This document shows positions 8,126-16,950 of a stretch of 64,000 bases of DNA, in pieces. Position numbers and translations under genes: made by a program. The stretch lies in NCBI RefSeq assembly GCF_001618685.1, contig NZ_CP014342.1, positions 2,046,001-2,110,000 on the forward strand, given 5' to 3'. The notes below the pieces were generated by a model that saw only the letters and a list, made by a program, of their open reading frames with translations, did no database searches and was not told the DNA's origin. Positions within the stretch are counted from its first letter, which is position 1, and each line of letters starts with the position of its first letter. The stretch is from Geobacillus subterraneus (GTDB taxonomy: Bacteria > Bacillota > Bacilli > Bacillales > Anoxybacillaceae).

Positions 8126-8880
8126 TTACTCGTCAAGCAGCCCGAACTCGTCTTGCTGCGGTTCGCCGCCCGCCTCGCCGGCATCGATGCCGTAATGTTT
8201 GCGGATGGCGCGGGCGATCTCGTCGGCGATGTGAGGGTTTTCTTTCAAAAACTGCTTCGCGTTTTCCCGTCCTTGGCCGAGCCGTTCGTCTTTGTACGAA
8301 TACCACGAACCGCTCTTTTGCACGATGTCAAGCTCGGACGCCATATCGATAATTTCCCCTTCGCGGGAAATGCCTTCGCCGTACATAATGTCGACGTCGG
8401 CCGTTTTAAACGGCGGAGCGACTTTGTTTTTGACGACTTTGATTTTCGTTTTGTTGCCCACCATGTCATTGCCTTGTTTAATTTGCTCGGCGCGGCGCAC
8501 CTCTAAGCGGACGGAAGCGTAAAACTTAAGCGCCCGTCCCCCCGGCGTCGTTTCCGGATTGCCAAACATAACCCCAACTTTTTCGCGAATTTGGTTGATG
8601 AAGATGGCGATCGTTTTCGATTTGTTAATGGCGCCGGACAGCTTGCGGAGCGCCTGCGACATGAGGCGGGCTTGCAAGCCGACGTGGGCGTCGCCCATCT
8701 CCCCTTCAATTTCTGCTTTCGGCACGAGCGCCGCCACTGAGTCGATGACGATAATATCGACCGCACCGCTTCGTACGAGCGCTTCGGCAATTTCGAGCGC
8801 CTGCTCGCCCGTGTCGGGTTGGGAAAGCAGCAATTCATCGATGTTGACCCCTAATTTTTGTGCATAAACCGGGTCAAGCG
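8126..8880 (-). CDS. recA: Recombinase RecA, 3' exon (residues 97-347)
   Basis: Second exon of a recA gene split by a group II intron. It encodes RecA from [11 protein letters not shown] to the stop, including [12 protein letters not shown] (Walker B), the L1/L2 DNA-binding loops ([13 protein letters not shown]) and the acidic C-terminus ending FGLLDE. The exon starts with the last two bases (CG) of an Ala codon whose first base is at 11670. Exon lengths of 289 and 755 nt add to 1,044 nt, which is 347 codons plus stop, with no frame error. The continuous reading frame running to 9007 translates intron sequence at its N-terminus and is not a real protein start. Confidence 0.97.
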
Positions 8881-8939
8881 ATAGCGATAGGTAATAGTCA
8901 CCCTCGGCGTTACCCGGAGGGGCTATTTTCCCCCGCTTC

Positions 8940-8973
8940 ACACCGTGCGTGCGAGTTTCCCCGCACACGGCGT
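8940..8973 (-). ncRNA. Group II intron domain V (catalytic hairpin)
   Basis: A 34-nt hairpin about 60 nt before the intron 3' end. The outer helix pairs ACGCCGT with ACGGTGT, and a GAAA-type tip closes GTGCG-side pairs, which matches the conserved domain V shape. The catalytic triad position appears to be CGC rather than AGC; this reading depends on my manual alignment. Confidence 0.75.
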
Positions 8974-9011
8974 TCCATCGAGTACCTCGGTTACTAATCA
9001 CGCCCAAGACT

Positions 9012-10829
9012 TCACCCGTGTATATATTTCCTGAATTTCTCTAATTTCTTGATAGCACTAGCTTTTAGGTGTCTAGTGTCTGTTTGATCAATTTCTTTCT
9101 TATGGATTAGTGTATGGCATTTGTCGCAGACCGATGCAAGGTTACTTATTTTATTTATTTCATTTAGCGGAAGTTTGTTGTTTATGTGGTGTGTTCTAGT
9201 GTTGAAAGGTTGTAGTATGTCACCACATATTTTACATTTCCCTTTATCCCTGTTGAAGGCGTAACATCGGTTCATAAAGAACTCGAAGTTGTATAGCTGA
9301 CTGGATTTGACTCCTTGTATTAGGTTAAGGTATCCACTATCCAGGAGCCATTGTGTTCTAACTGTGAGTGGTTTCTTACCTGTGTTTTGGAGACGTATTC
9401 TTCTTCCTTCCGCTGTATAAGGTGTTTCCTCTTGGTTCTTTTGACTTGCTTTAATCCAAGTTGCGAATCCGATGCTCATTATGCCGAGCCATTTACCGTT
9501 TAGTTTAACCGCGGGTACTTGTTCGGTTCTGTCTGGGTATAGCGGTGCTAGGTTATAGCACTGATTGGCAGGTATCCATTGTGCTCCGTATTTCTTGATC
9601 GATTTGTAGGACGTATATTTGAGATTTTCTCTAAATTTTCTTACGTCCTTATTAATGCCAGGAGCGCTTGAGTAGTAATTGATGATGCCTCTAATTTTAC
9701 TATTTATTAGATTGATGTCAGTTGCGAGCCACTCCTGGTCAGAGGAGTATTTTAATTTTCGAAGGTCCTTTTTAATTTGTTCGACCTTCTTCTTAATTTT
9801 GTCTGTGTCTGCACTCGCGTATCCGATGTATTTTCCATCTTTACCATGAGGTAACATTTTGATTTTGAAACCCAGGAATTTCATAGGTTTCTTTTTGATG
9901 TTGGTTATGAGGGTTTTATCATCGGATAGTTCGAGTTTCAGGTTTTCCTTTAAATATTTCTTAATTCGGTATTTCCATTTCTCCGCATTTTCCCTGCTGT
10001 CAGTAAATAGTACCCAATCGTCTGCGTATCTTACATAAAACTCGGGTCTGGTTATGGTTGAGTAGTTCCTGAGTGAGTTGAATTTTGCCGTGCGAATGGT
10101 GGTTCCATTTCGCATCCTCTTTTCTTCCCACTCTCTGGTTATCCATTGATCGAGTTTATGAAGATACACATTTGCCAGTAGAGGGGAGATTATTCCACCT
10201 TGTGGTGTGCCCATTTCGTTTACTTTGGTTTCTTTCATAACTCCTGCTTTAAGCATTGCTTTGATAATCATAAGCATACGTCTGTCTCGTATACCCATAT
10301 GCCAAAGTTGCTTAATCAGGATGGTGTGATCCACATTATCAAAGAAACCTTTGATATCCCCCTCTATTACCCAGTTGTACCCTATGCGGTTACATATGAA
10401 TACGCATCTTTCGATTGCGTGTTTTGTGTCTCTGTAGGGTCTGAACCCATATGAGTGTTGAAAGAATTGTGCCTCTAGAATTGGCTCGATTGTCATCCTC
10501 ACACATTCTTGGATTATTCGGTCTGCAATTGTTGGAATGCCTAGGGGTCTCTTTTCCTTTTTCCCGGGTTTTGGGATGAATACCCTTCTGATTGGTTTAG
10601 GTTTGTATTTTTTGAAGCTTCTTTTGACGAAGTTTATTACCGCGTTGTAATTCTGTGTTAGTATGTCGTTGATGGTTTGTCCGTCTGTACCTGCTGTTTT
10701 ACTTCCTCGATTAGCTTTGATCTTATGAATCGCAGATACGATGACGACATCACTACTCGCGATTTCAGTTAACCCCTTAAATCTTGGAATATCCCCTTTT
10801 TCTAAGCATTCCTTCGTGATTGCATACAT
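9012..10829 (-). CDS. ltrA: Group II intron-encoded reverse transcriptase/maturase with HNH endonuclease domain
   Basis: A 605-aa intron-encoded protein that helps its intron RNA fold and splice, and drives retrohoming by target-primed reverse transcription. The RT fingers/palm domain carries [44 protein letters not shown] and the catalytic YADD at residues 268-271. A maturase (X) domain follows, then a C-terminal Cys-pair HNH endonuclease ([23 protein letters not shown]; about residues 535-585). Codon use is more AT-rich than the neighbours, a sign of transfer. The frame stays open 24 codons further upstream to an ATT preceded by AAAGGA (10901), so the true start may be non-ATG and the protein longer. 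Confidence 0.93.
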   Translation of the reverse strand: MYAITKECLEKGDIPRFKGLTEIASSDVVIVSAIHKIKANRGSKTAGTDGQTINDILTQNYNAVINFVKRSFKKYKPKPIRRVFIPKPGKKEKRPLGIPTIADRIIQECVRMTIEPILEAQFFQHSYGFRPYRDTKHAIERCVFICNRIGYNWVIEGDIKGFFDNVDHTILIKQLWHMGIRDRRMLMIIKAMLKAGVMKETKVNEMGTPQGGIISPLLANVYLHKLDQWITREWEEKRMRNGTTIRTAKFNSLRNYSTITRPEFYVRYADDWVLFTDSRENAEKWKYRIKKYLKENLKLELSDDKTLITNIKKKPMKFLGFKIKMLPHGKDGKYIGYASADTDKIKKKVEQIKKDLRKLKYSSDQEWLATDINLINSKIRGIINYYSSAPGINKDVRKFRENLKYTSYKSIKKYGAQWIPANQCYNLAPLYPDRTEQVPAVKLNGKWLGIMSIGFATWIKASQKNQEETPYTAEGRRIRLQNTGKKPLTVRTQWLLDSGYLNLIQGVKSSQLYNFEFFMNRCYAFNRDKGKCKICGDILQPFNTRTHHINNKLPLNEINKISNLASVCDKCHTLIHKKEIDQTDTRHLKASAIKKLEKFRKYIHG

Positions 10830-11669
10830 TCTGTCCTGTAGGTCGCGGAACTCTTGTTCCGTCCTCGGGCTGATTAGTTCTTGAAACGTGTTTGTGATAA
10901 TATCAAATCCTTTCTTTCAGGATTTGCATTATACACGTTGTTAGTCAGTTTCGCTCACCGAAACCCTTACGGATTTCCTCACGGCTTCCTAATCGACGTC
11001 TGGGGTTGGTAACCTAAAAGGTACTCGACTATGCCCCTTCGCTCAGCAGGCATTACCCTGCTTCATCACTACTACGGGCTGCTGCCCCATCCCTTCAGCA
11101 GTCATTTCCTACTGCTTAGTGACATCGGGGTGCGCACCCCTTATCATCCACTGGGATGGTTCACCTGTACCGCATCACCTATCCTTACATACTCCCTTAG
11201 GCTCCGCCTCTGACCCGTCAGCCGCCTTTTTGTCCGTGGTTGGAGGACTCAAGGCAAAGATCCTCTACGGGATCGATCCAGATCGAGCAAACACGAATAC
11301 TCGATCCAGGGCTGAACCTCTTTTAGGAGGTGAACACCTTCTTTATTCGGTGTTCCACGCCTTACGAGCCGTACTTCCGGCGGTTCGTTCCAACGCTTCT
11401 GCGTTCTCTAGCCATAGGAGTTTTATGGACCCCCGGCTACTTCGCTAACCACTTCACAGGTCCGCTTTTCGCCGTCCTCTCCGAGTTTCGCACAGTAATG
11501 TTGCGCACCATTACCGCACGTCGGGGTATTAGGGCAGGAATGCCAACCTTCATTCCTGTCTTGGACTCTCACCAAGCTCTCGGTGATGCAGTTAGGACTG
11601 ACTGTGTTTCAGTCCCGCTAACTTTTCGTATGGTGTTTCCACCATACTTGGGTTAGCAACAGGTCACAC
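10830..11669 (-). ncRNA. Group II intron RNA, domains I-III (non-coding 5' part)
   Basis: About 840 nt between the 5' splice site and the intron ORF with no credible gene; short frames here are chance. It should hold domain I with the exon-binding sites. A possible EBS1 for the exon end GAGCATG is the complement of AAACACG near 11289-11295, which pairs only with several G-U wobbles, so I do not assign it. Confidence 0.7.
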
Positions 11670-11958
11670 CATGCTCAGCATCGATGAAAGCTGCCTGTCC
11701 GCCCCGTTTTTGCACTTCAGCGATCGCATGAAGGGCAACGGTCGTTTTCCCGGACGATTCCGGACCGTAAATCTCGACGATTCGCCCGCGCGGATAACCG
11801 CCGACGCCCAACGCGATGTCGAGCGCCAGCGAGCCGCTCGGAACGGTCGAGATTTGCCGCTCCGCCTGCTCGCCGAGCTTCATAATAGCCCCCTTGCCAA
11901 ACTGTCGTTCAATTTGTTTTAATGCCTGCTCTAAGGCGGCTTGACGATCTTGGTTCAC
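11670..11958 (-). CDS. recA: Recombinase RecA, 5' exon (residues 1-96 plus one base)
   Basis: First exon of recA. It starts with GTG at 11958 (AAGGAGGAG nine bases upstream) and reads [19 protein letters not shown]. It includes the Walker A loop GPESSGKT (residues 65-72) and ends FIDAEH plus the first G of an Ala codon. The Glu just before the splice site is the residue aligned with the catalytic Glu96 of E. coli RecA. RecA forms filaments on single-stranded DNA, drives strand exchange and triggers LexA self-cleavage. cinA lies upstream, as in B. subtilis. Neither exon alone could make a working RecA. Confidence 0.97.
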
Positions 11959-11991
11959 TAACCTACTCCTCCTTATTCTAAAGCTACTTAT

Positions 11992-12020
11992 ACTATACCG
12001 CGTTTTGCGGCCATTGCCAA
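11992..12020 (-). promoter_or_regulatory. Sigma-A promoter of recA
   Basis: On the minus strand, TTGGCA (12015-12020) and TATAGT (11992-11997) are separated by exactly 17 nt, about 35 nt upstream of the recA GTG start. Confidence 0.85.
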
Positions 12021-12029
12021 GCAAAAAAA

Positions 12030-12043
12030 CGAACGTTTATTCG
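12030..12043 (-). promoter_or_regulatory. LexA (DinR) SOS box of recA
   Basis: On the minus strand CGAATAAACGTTCG matches the Gram-positive SOS consensus CGAACNNNNGTTCG with a single C-to-T change. It lies 9 bp upstream of the -35 box. B. subtilis recA has a similarly placed box that also starts CGAAT. LexA bound here would repress recA, and with it the intron, until DNA damage. Confidence 0.85.
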
Positions 12044-12130
12044 TTTTTTTCAATGGAGAAACTAGCAACGATTACCATGCTTATGCGGTGGAAGACAACA
12101 GTGTGCGGTGGAATAGTTTAAGGGGAAGAA

Positions 12131-12153
12131 GCGGCCGGTCAGCCGCCGGCCGC
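12131..12153 (-). terminator. Hairpin at the cinA stop, possible weak terminator
   Basis: GCGGCCGG and CCGGCCGC arms (12131-12138 and 12146-12153) enclose the cinA stop codon. The downstream tract is TTCTTCCCC, poor in T, so termination would be inefficient; it could also just shield the 3' end. Confidence 0.4.
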
Positions 12154-13383
12154 GAGCGTCTCTAACAAAAAGAAGCAACCGTATTTGGCGGTGCGGACGC
12201 GAATGTCATCGCGCGTGCCGGATAAGGTGAGGCGGTGGACGGCTGTGTCACGCCCGCGGACGGCGATGCCGACATAAACGGTGCCGGGCGGGTGGCCCTC
12301 AAGCGGGTCGGGGCCAGCGACGCCGGTAAAGCTGATGCCAACATCAGCGCCGCACATCGCACGGACGTTTTCGGCAAGCAAGCGGGCGCACGGTTCGCTC
12401 ACCGCCCCGTCCGTCTCAAGCAGCGGCTGCGGTACACCAAGCACCTGTTCTTTCACGCCGTTTGTGTAGCAGACGACGCCGCCTTGCACGACAGCCGACG
12501 CGCCCGCGATGGCTGTCAGCTGTTCGAGAAACCACCCGCCGGTCAGACTCTCAGCTGCAGCGACCGTCCATCCTCTTTCTTTTAACCGTTCGATCGTTTT
12601 CGTAAACAACGTTTCGTCGTTATATCCGTAACAATAGCGGCCGACGCGCATCAAAATGGCCGCTTCCGTTTCATCAAGCAACCGTTTCGCTTCCGCCCCG
12701 TCCCGGTGCTTCGCCGTCAGGCGGAGCGTCACTTCCCCATCGCCGGCCAGCGGGGCGATCGTCGGGTTGGACTGGGCGTCAATCAAATCGGCGAGCGCTG
12801 TTTCCAGCGCCGATTCACCGATGCCAAAAAAGCGAAGCACGCGCGATTCGATGCGCTCTGAAAGCGAAAATGCACTGCGCAAAAACGCGCGCCCGTATTT
12901 TGTAAACATCGGCCTCATTTCTTTCGGCGGCCCGGGCAGCAGCATGTATGTAATGCCATTGACTGAAAGCGCCATCCCCGGCGCCATGCCGTGCTCGTTT
13001 TTCAACACTGCCGATCCTTCCAAAACGAGCGCCTGCTTTTTGTTGTTTTCTGTCATTGGCCGGTTCGTGCGGACAAAGTACGCTTCAATCGCCCGCAACG
13101 CCTCCTCGTCAGTGACGAGCCGGCGGCCGAGCAGGCGGGCGATCGTCTCTTTCGTCAAATCGTCTTTTGTCGGGCCGAGCCCGCCGGTAAAAAGGATTAA
13201 GTCCGCCCTCGTCTGCGCTACGTTGACCGCCTGTTCAAGACGGGCAGCATTGTCGCCGACGGCGGTATGGAAATAGACGTTAATGCCAAGTTCGGCGAGC
13301 TGCTGCGACAAAAACTGGGCGTTCGTGTTGGCAATTTGTCCGAGCAGCAACTCGGAGCCGACAGCGATAATTTCCGCATTCAA
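12139..13383 (-). CDS. cinA: CinA family protein (competence/damage-inducible; NMN deamidase type)
   Basis: A 414-aa two-domain protein. The N-terminal MoCF-like domain ([17 protein letters not shown], then [15 protein letters not shown]) and a C-terminal CinA/PncC domain ([31 protein letters not shown]) are both complete. PncC-type domains deamidate nicotinamide mononucleotide; the N-terminal domain in other CinA proteins has ADP-ribose pyrophosphatase activity. In B. subtilis cinA is a competence gene co-transcribed with recA. Here a weak hairpin and the recA promoter with its SOS box lie between the two. Confidence 0.93.
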   Translation of the reverse strand: MNAEIIAVGSELLLGQIANTNAQFLSQQLAELGINVYFHTAVGDNAARLEQAVNVAQTRADLILFTGGLGPTKDDLTKETIARLLGRRLVTDEEALRAIEAYFVRTNRPMTENNKKQALVLEGSAVLKNEHGMAPGMALSVNGITYMLLPGPPKEMRPMFTKYGRAFLRSAFSLSERIESRVLRFFGIGESALETALADLIDAQSNPTIAPLAGDGEVTLRLTAKHRDGAEAKRLLDETEAAILMRVGRYCYGYNDETLFTKTIERLKERGWTVAAAESLTGGWFLEQLTAIAGASAVVQGGVVCYTNGVKEQVLGVPQPLLETDGAVSEPCARLLAENVRAMCGADVGISFTGVAGPDPLEGHPPGTVYVGIAVRGRDTAVHRLTLSGTRDDIRVRTAKYGCFFLLETLAAGG

Positions 13384-13409
13384 CGGACGTTATCCCCCTT
13401 TCTGGCCGG

Positions 13410-13988
13410 CTATTTTGAATGAGAAAAAGCATGTTTGTTTTTCACAAAGTAATCCCAGCCGGACCAAATGGTGAAAACTACCGCCACCCAAAGCGCCAAA
13501 TCGGCAAATGGGAACGGGATGAGCGAAAATGGGACATTATGCAGCAACAGGGCGGAGATCGCCACAATTTGCGTCCACGTCTTAATTTTTCCAAGCACGT
13601 TGGCGGCGACCACTTCCCCTTCGCCGGCGAGCACCAACCGCAGCCCGGTGACAGCAAATTCACGGCTGATGATGACGATCACCATCCACGCCGGAGCGAA
13701 ACCAAGCTCGACAAGCACGATCAGCGCCGCCGATACAAGCAATTTATCAGCGAGCGGATCTAAAAATTTCCCTAAATTTGTCACTAATCCGTATTTGCGG
13801 GCGTAATACCCGTCAATCCAGTCAGTCGTTGAAGCGATGATGAAAATGAGCGCGCCGATCAGATGGGCGATCGGGAGCACCGTCTTACCGATTTGGATGC
13901 TTCCCCATCCGAACGGAACAAGCATCACGATCAAGAAAAACGGGATGAGCATAATGCGCGCTATCGTAATTTTATTCGGCAAGTTCAC
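13410..13988 (-). CDS. pgsA: CDP-diacylglycerol--glycerol-3-phosphate 3-phosphatidyltransferase
   Basis: A 192-aa integral membrane enzyme that makes phosphatidylglycerophosphate, the first committed step to phosphatidylglycerol and cardiolipin. The CDP-alcohol phosphatidyltransferase signature is visible as D-G-x2-A-R-x8-G-x3-D-x3-D, from DWIDGYYARKYG through LGKFLDPLADK. About four to five hydrophobic segments follow. It starts with GTG at 13988, preceded by GGAGG at good distance. It sits 26 bp upstream of cinA, so the two are probably co-transcribed. Its partner in phospholipid synthesis, cdsA, is elsewhere in this window. Confidence 0.95.
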   Translation of the reverse strand: MNLPNKITIARIMLIPFFLIVMLVPFGWGSIQIGKTVLPIAHLIGALIFIIASTTDWIDGYYARKYGLVTNLGKFLDPLADKLLVSAALIVLVELGFAPAWMVIVIISREFAVTGLRLVLAGEGEVVAANVLGKIKTWTQIVAISALLLHNVPFSLIPFPFADLALWVAVVFTIWSGWDYFVKNKHAFSHSK

Positions 13989-14021
13989 AACGAATACCTC
14001 CGCTAGTTCAACATCGATCCG

Positions 14022-14065
14022 GACAACGAAGCGGCTTCCTTTCCGCGAAAAAGCCGCTTCTTGTC
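14022..14065 (-). terminator. Long hairpin between the rodZ-like gene and pgsA (no T-tract)
   Basis: GACAA/TTGTC and AAGCGGCTT/AAGCCGCTT pairs form a roughly 14-bp interrupted stem directly after the rodZ-like stop. No T-tract follows, so it may be an RNA processing or stability element and not a true terminator. Confidence 0.4.
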
Positions 14066-14066
14066 A

Positions 14067-14951
14067 TTATTTTTTCAGGATGAAATGCAGCTTTTGGTAC
14101 ACTTCGTCTTTCGGGGCAAACGGATAGGTAAACGGCTTACCGTTTACTTTCATGTCGACGTCGAGCGTGCGCCCGATCTTCACCCATACTTCGCTTTCGG
14201 CTGACAAGTCGAATGTTTTCGTTTGCCCTTTGGTTAAGTTGCCGCGGTAAAACGAATGGCCTTTCGTGTTGTACACTTCGATCCATGACGTCCCTTTGGA
14301 TGCCAATTCAATAGCAAAAGAACCATCATGTTTCACCTCGATGGTCGCTGTATTGCCTTGCTTTGTCGTCACGCTGAGCGCAGCGGTTGGGGAAGCCGGC
14401 TTTTCTTCCCCGGCCGCCGGCTGTTCGTTTTCCTCTTTGGCCTTCTCATCCGTTTCCTTCGCTCGTTGTTTTTCTTTCGCCTGTTCAAGCGGCGAGTTTT
14501 TCGGGCTTTCGACCTCTGCCGTCTCCGGGCTCGTCCGCGCCGGCGGCTCGCTCGCCGTGCCGCGCTGAAGCAGCACCCAAACAAGAACAGCCGCCCCGAT
14601 GACAACCGCCGCAGCGATCAGCTTCGGCAGCCAATCGAGCCATTTCGCCCCCTCGGCAGAAAGCTGCTGGCGCGTTTTCACGCGTGACAGCGGCTGCGGC
14701 ATATCATCTTGATAAGACTGCGGAATGTCTTGTTTATATTGTTCAAACAGCTCGTCCGGGTCGAGGCCGACCGCCTCGGCGTATTGCCTGATGAAGGCGC
14801 GCACATAAAAGTTGCCCGGCATGATGGCGTAATTTCCTTCCTCGATGCCGATCAAATACCGCTTCTGAATTTTCGTCATCTCTTGCAGTTCGTCCAAGCT
14901 AATTTGCTTTTCCTCCCGCGCTTCCCGCAAACGTTTTCCTAATTCCGTCAA
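14067..14951 (-). CDS. ymfM: RodZ-like helix-turn-helix membrane protein (YmfM)
   Basis: A 294-aa protein with the RodZ layout. An N-terminal Cro-type helix-turn-helix (about residues 1-70, ELGKRLREAREEKQISLDE, QKRYLIGIEEG) is followed by a transmembrane segment near residues 110-130 (LIAAAVVIGAAVLVWVLL). A charged Glu/Lys/Pro linker and a C-terminal DUF4115-type beta domain (EVYNTKGHSFYRGNLTKGQT) complete it. RodZ links the MreB cytoskeleton to the cell-wall machinery and shapes rod cells. It starts with TTG at 14951, with GGAAGG seven to eight bases upstream. It sits between ymfK and pgsA, as in B. subtilis. Confidence 0.88.
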   Translation of the reverse strand: MTELGKRLREAREEKQISLDELQEMTKIQKRYLIGIEEGNYAIMPGNFYVRAFIRQYAEAVGLDPDELFEQYKQDIPQSYQDDMPQPLSRVKTRQQLSAEGAKWLDWLPKLIAAAVVIGAAVLVWVLLQRGTASEPPARTSPETAEVESPKNSPLEQAKEKQRAKETDEKAKEENEQPAAGEEKPASPTAALSVTTKQGNTATIEVKHDGSFAIELASKGTSWIEVYNTKGHSFYRGNLTKGQTKTFDLSAESEVWVKIGRTLDVDMKVNGKPFTYPFAPKDEVYQKLHFILKK

Positions 14952-14975
14952 CGGCCAACACCTTCCATTTTTTAA

Positions 14976-15767
14976 TTAAAACCCAAATTCAGAAAAGCCG
15001 TCGCCGCCCAACAAGGACGGGCGCTCGATCGCTTCGTAGGAAATATCTTCGTCCGGCTCATGGCGCAGCTCGATAATATAATGAAAATCGTCAAGCGTAT
15101 ATTCCGTATGGCGAACAAAAATGTCCGGATGTTCCACGACTTTCGTCGCCTCAAGGCGCATCAGTTCGCGAACGAGCTGCCAGTGCTGCTCATTCGCCCG
15201 GCGCGTCGAGACGATGCCGTCAATGATGAAAATGTTGTCCTCGCTATATTCATCCTCCATCAGCTGGGTGCGGATCGTCTGTTTGATCAGCGTCGATGAT
15301 ACAAACAGCCATCGCTTATTGGCGCACACGCTGGCGGCGACGATCGACTCCGTCTTGCCGACGCGCGGCATTCCGCGAATGCCGACAAGCTTATGCCCTT
15401 TTTCTTTAAACAGTTCCGCCATAAAATCGACAAGCAGTCCGAGTTCGTCGCGGACAAAGCGGAACGTTTTTTTATCGTCGGCATCGCGCTGGATGTAACG
15501 GCCATGGCGGACGGCCAGACGGTCAAGCAGCTTCGGTTGGCGCAGCTTCGTCACCGTAATGTTGTCCATCGTCCGCAAAATCGTCGCCAGCCGCTCAATT
15601 TGCTCGTTGTTGTCGCAAAGAAGCAGCATGCCGCGGCGCGAATCCCGGACGCCGTTGATCGTCACGATGTTGATCGACAACATGCCAAGCAGCGATGCAA
15701 CGTCACCTAACAGCCCCGGGCGGTTGACATGAATTTCGTACTCTAAATACCATTCCTGCTTGCCCAT
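14976..15767 (-). CDS. ymfK: YmfK family protein (DUF3388): ACT domain plus P-loop
   Basis: A 263-aa conserved Bacillaceae protein of unknown function. The first 80 residues look like an ACT regulatory domain (YEIHVNRPGLLGDVASLL, NIVTINGV). The second half has a Walker A motif, GMPRVGKT, at residues 132-139, and a Walker-B-like NIFIIDG near residue 180. This suggests a nucleotide-binding protein sensing a small ligand. It lies in the ymfJ-ymfK-ymfM-pgsA-cinA row seen in B. subtilis. No function is claimed. Confidence 0.8.
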   Translation of the reverse strand: MGKQEWYLEYEIHVNRPGLLGDVASLLGMLSINIVTINGVRDSRRGMLLLCDNNEQIERLATILRTMDNITVTKLRQPKLLDRLAVRHGRYIQRDADDKKTFRFVRDELGLLVDFMAELFKEKGHKLVGIRGMPRVGKTESIVAASVCANKRWLFVSSTLIKQTIRTQLMEDEYSEDNIFIIDGIVSTRRANEQHWQLVRELMRLEATKVVEHPDIFVRHTEYTLDDFHYIIELRHEPDEDISYEAIERPSLLGGDGFSEFGF

Positions 15768-15860
15768 CCCGTCTCCTCCCTTGTCGGTGTCCGCACGAAC
15801 GCCTTATGCTAAGTTCATACTACTATAATCGTGAACGGAAAAGCAACCGAAAAGGGGAAA

Positions 15861-15886
15861 GAAAAAAGAGAGGGATTCCCCTCTCT
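15861..15886 (-). terminator. Rho-independent terminator after ymfJ
   Basis: A perfect 8-bp stem AGAGAGGG/CCCTCTCT with a 4-nt loop is followed by six T residues on the minus strand. Confidence 0.85.
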
Positions 15887-15894
15887 GGCGATTG

Positions 15895-16143
15895 TTATTT
15901 TTGTTGGACAAGCTTCACCATCATGTTGGCAAGAACGTGCTGTTCCTTTTCATCGGCCACTTTCCAAAGGTCGGCCAGCACCCGTTCCTCCGGATTTTTC
16001 GGATCGACGTTTCTTGCTAAGTAGTCCCCGATTTGATAGGCCACGTCCGAGATCACTTGCTGGGTCAGCCCTTGTTGTTGCGCTTGTTGGAGCCGATCGG
16101 CTAAAAAGTCTTTCCATTGTTCAAAGTTATCCAATACCGACAT
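15895..16143 (-). CDS. ymfJ: YmfJ family protein (DUF3243)
   Basis: A small 82-aa soluble protein starting MSVLDNFEQWKDFLADRL, which matches the conserved DUF3243 family of Bacillaceae. Function is unknown. Two in-frame ATGs exist; the second (16143) is chosen because AAGGAGG lies eight bases upstream of it but only two from the first (16149). It is closed by its own terminator. Confidence 0.88.
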   Translation of the reverse strand: MSVLDNFEQWKDFLADRLQQAQQQGLTQQVISDVAYQIGDYLARNVDPKNPEERVLADLWKVADEKEQHVLANMMVKLVQQK

Positions 16144-16206
16144 ATGCATTCCCTCCTTGATGAACGTTTCAAGGATAGTTTGCCTGCCCCAACAGAAAAT
16201 ATACGC

Positions 16207-16923
16207 TTAGCAATGCCAACCGCCGTTGACAGAAATGACTTGGCCGGTGATGTAGGAAGCCGCGTCGGATAAAAGAAACGCCACCGTTTTCGCCACTTCT
16301 TCAGGCGTGCCGAGCCGACCGGCCGGAATTTCGTCGGCCAGCGCTTCAAGCTCCTCGGCGCTGAACGCCCGCAGCATATCGGTAGCAATCGCCCCGGGCG
16401 CGACCGCGTTGACGCGGATGCCGCTTGGGGCGAGCTCTTTGGCGAGCGCTTTGGCGAACGCATTCTGCCCGCCTTTTGTCATCGAATACACCGCTTCACA
16501 CGATGCGCCGCAAAGCCCCCAAATCGACGAAATAAACACAATATGGCCGCGCTTTCTCGAAATCATTGGCGGCAGCAGTTTTTTCACGAGCTGCGCCGGA
16601 CTTGTCACATGGAGACGCACCATCCGTTCGATCAGTTCATCATTCATATCGGTCAGCAATCCGTAATAGCTCGCTCCACTGTTATAAATGATGGCGTCCA
16701 CCGGACGGTCGATTTGCGAAAGAAGCTCCTCGACTCCGCCAGGCATGGACAAGTCGGCTTCAAGCGGGACGACGTGCGTGTCTGCCAGCTCTTTTTGTAA
16801 CAGTTCGACCGGCGCCCGCCGCCGATAGTAATGAAGCAGCAGCCCGTAGCCGACTTTGGCCAGCTCGCGGGCGATGCTTTGCCCGATGCCGCCTGAAGCG
16901 CCGGTGATTAATGCGTAATTCAT
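16207..16923 (-). CDS. ymfI: Short-chain dehydrogenase/reductase YmfI (EF-P 5-aminopentanone reductase type)
   Basis: A 238-aa classical SDR. The Rossmann glycine motif is TGASGGIGQSIA near the N-terminus. The catalytic set is Ser in FISSIWGLCG and YSMTKGG (YxxxK), followed by VNAVAPGAIATDM and a FabG-like C-terminus (ITGQVISVNGGWH). In B. subtilis, YmfI in this position completes the 5-aminopentanol modification of elongation factor P; by sequence alone it also resembles FabG. It follows the ymfH terminator and precedes ymfJ. Confidence 0.85.
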   Translation of the reverse strand: MNYALITGASGGIGQSIARELAKVGYGLLLHYYRRRAPVELLQKELADTHVVPLEADLSMPGGVEELLSQIDRPVDAIIYNSGASYYGLLTDMNDELIERMVRLHVTSPAQLVKKLLPPMISRKRGHIVFISSIWGLCGASCEAVYSMTKGGQNAFAKALAKELAPSGIRVNAVAPGAIATDMLRAFSAEELEALADEIPAGRLGTPEEVAKTVAFLLSDAASYITGQVISVNGGWHC

Positions 16924-16950
16924 CGAACGTCCTCCCCTTCCTTTTGCCGC

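Larger units (their letters stand above)
8881..11669 (-). mobile_element. Group II intron inserted in recA (2,789 bp)
   Basis: A self-splicing, mobile retroelement in the same orientation as recA. The 5' end reads GTGTGACC, fitting the GUGYG rule; the 3' end reads CGCTAT, an AY end with an adenosine 8 nt inside as candidate branch point. A 34-nt domain V hairpin is recognisable near the 3' end (8940-8973). The maturase/RT gene fills domain IV, and about 840 nt of structured non-coding RNA (10830-11669, domains I-III) precede it. Precise removal restores an uninterrupted 347-aa RecA. An intron in recA has, as I recall, been reported for Geobacillus kaustophilus. Confidence 0.95.

Noticed and set aside
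8126-9007. RecA as a pseudogene or truncated gene
   Set aside because: The missing N-terminus is at 11670-11958 and the break has group II intron ends; exact removal restores the frame.
11221-11656. Several plus-strand frames of about 110 codons
   Set aside because: They fall in the structured non-coding 5' part of the group II intron, overlap each other and have no motif or Shine-Dalgarno site.
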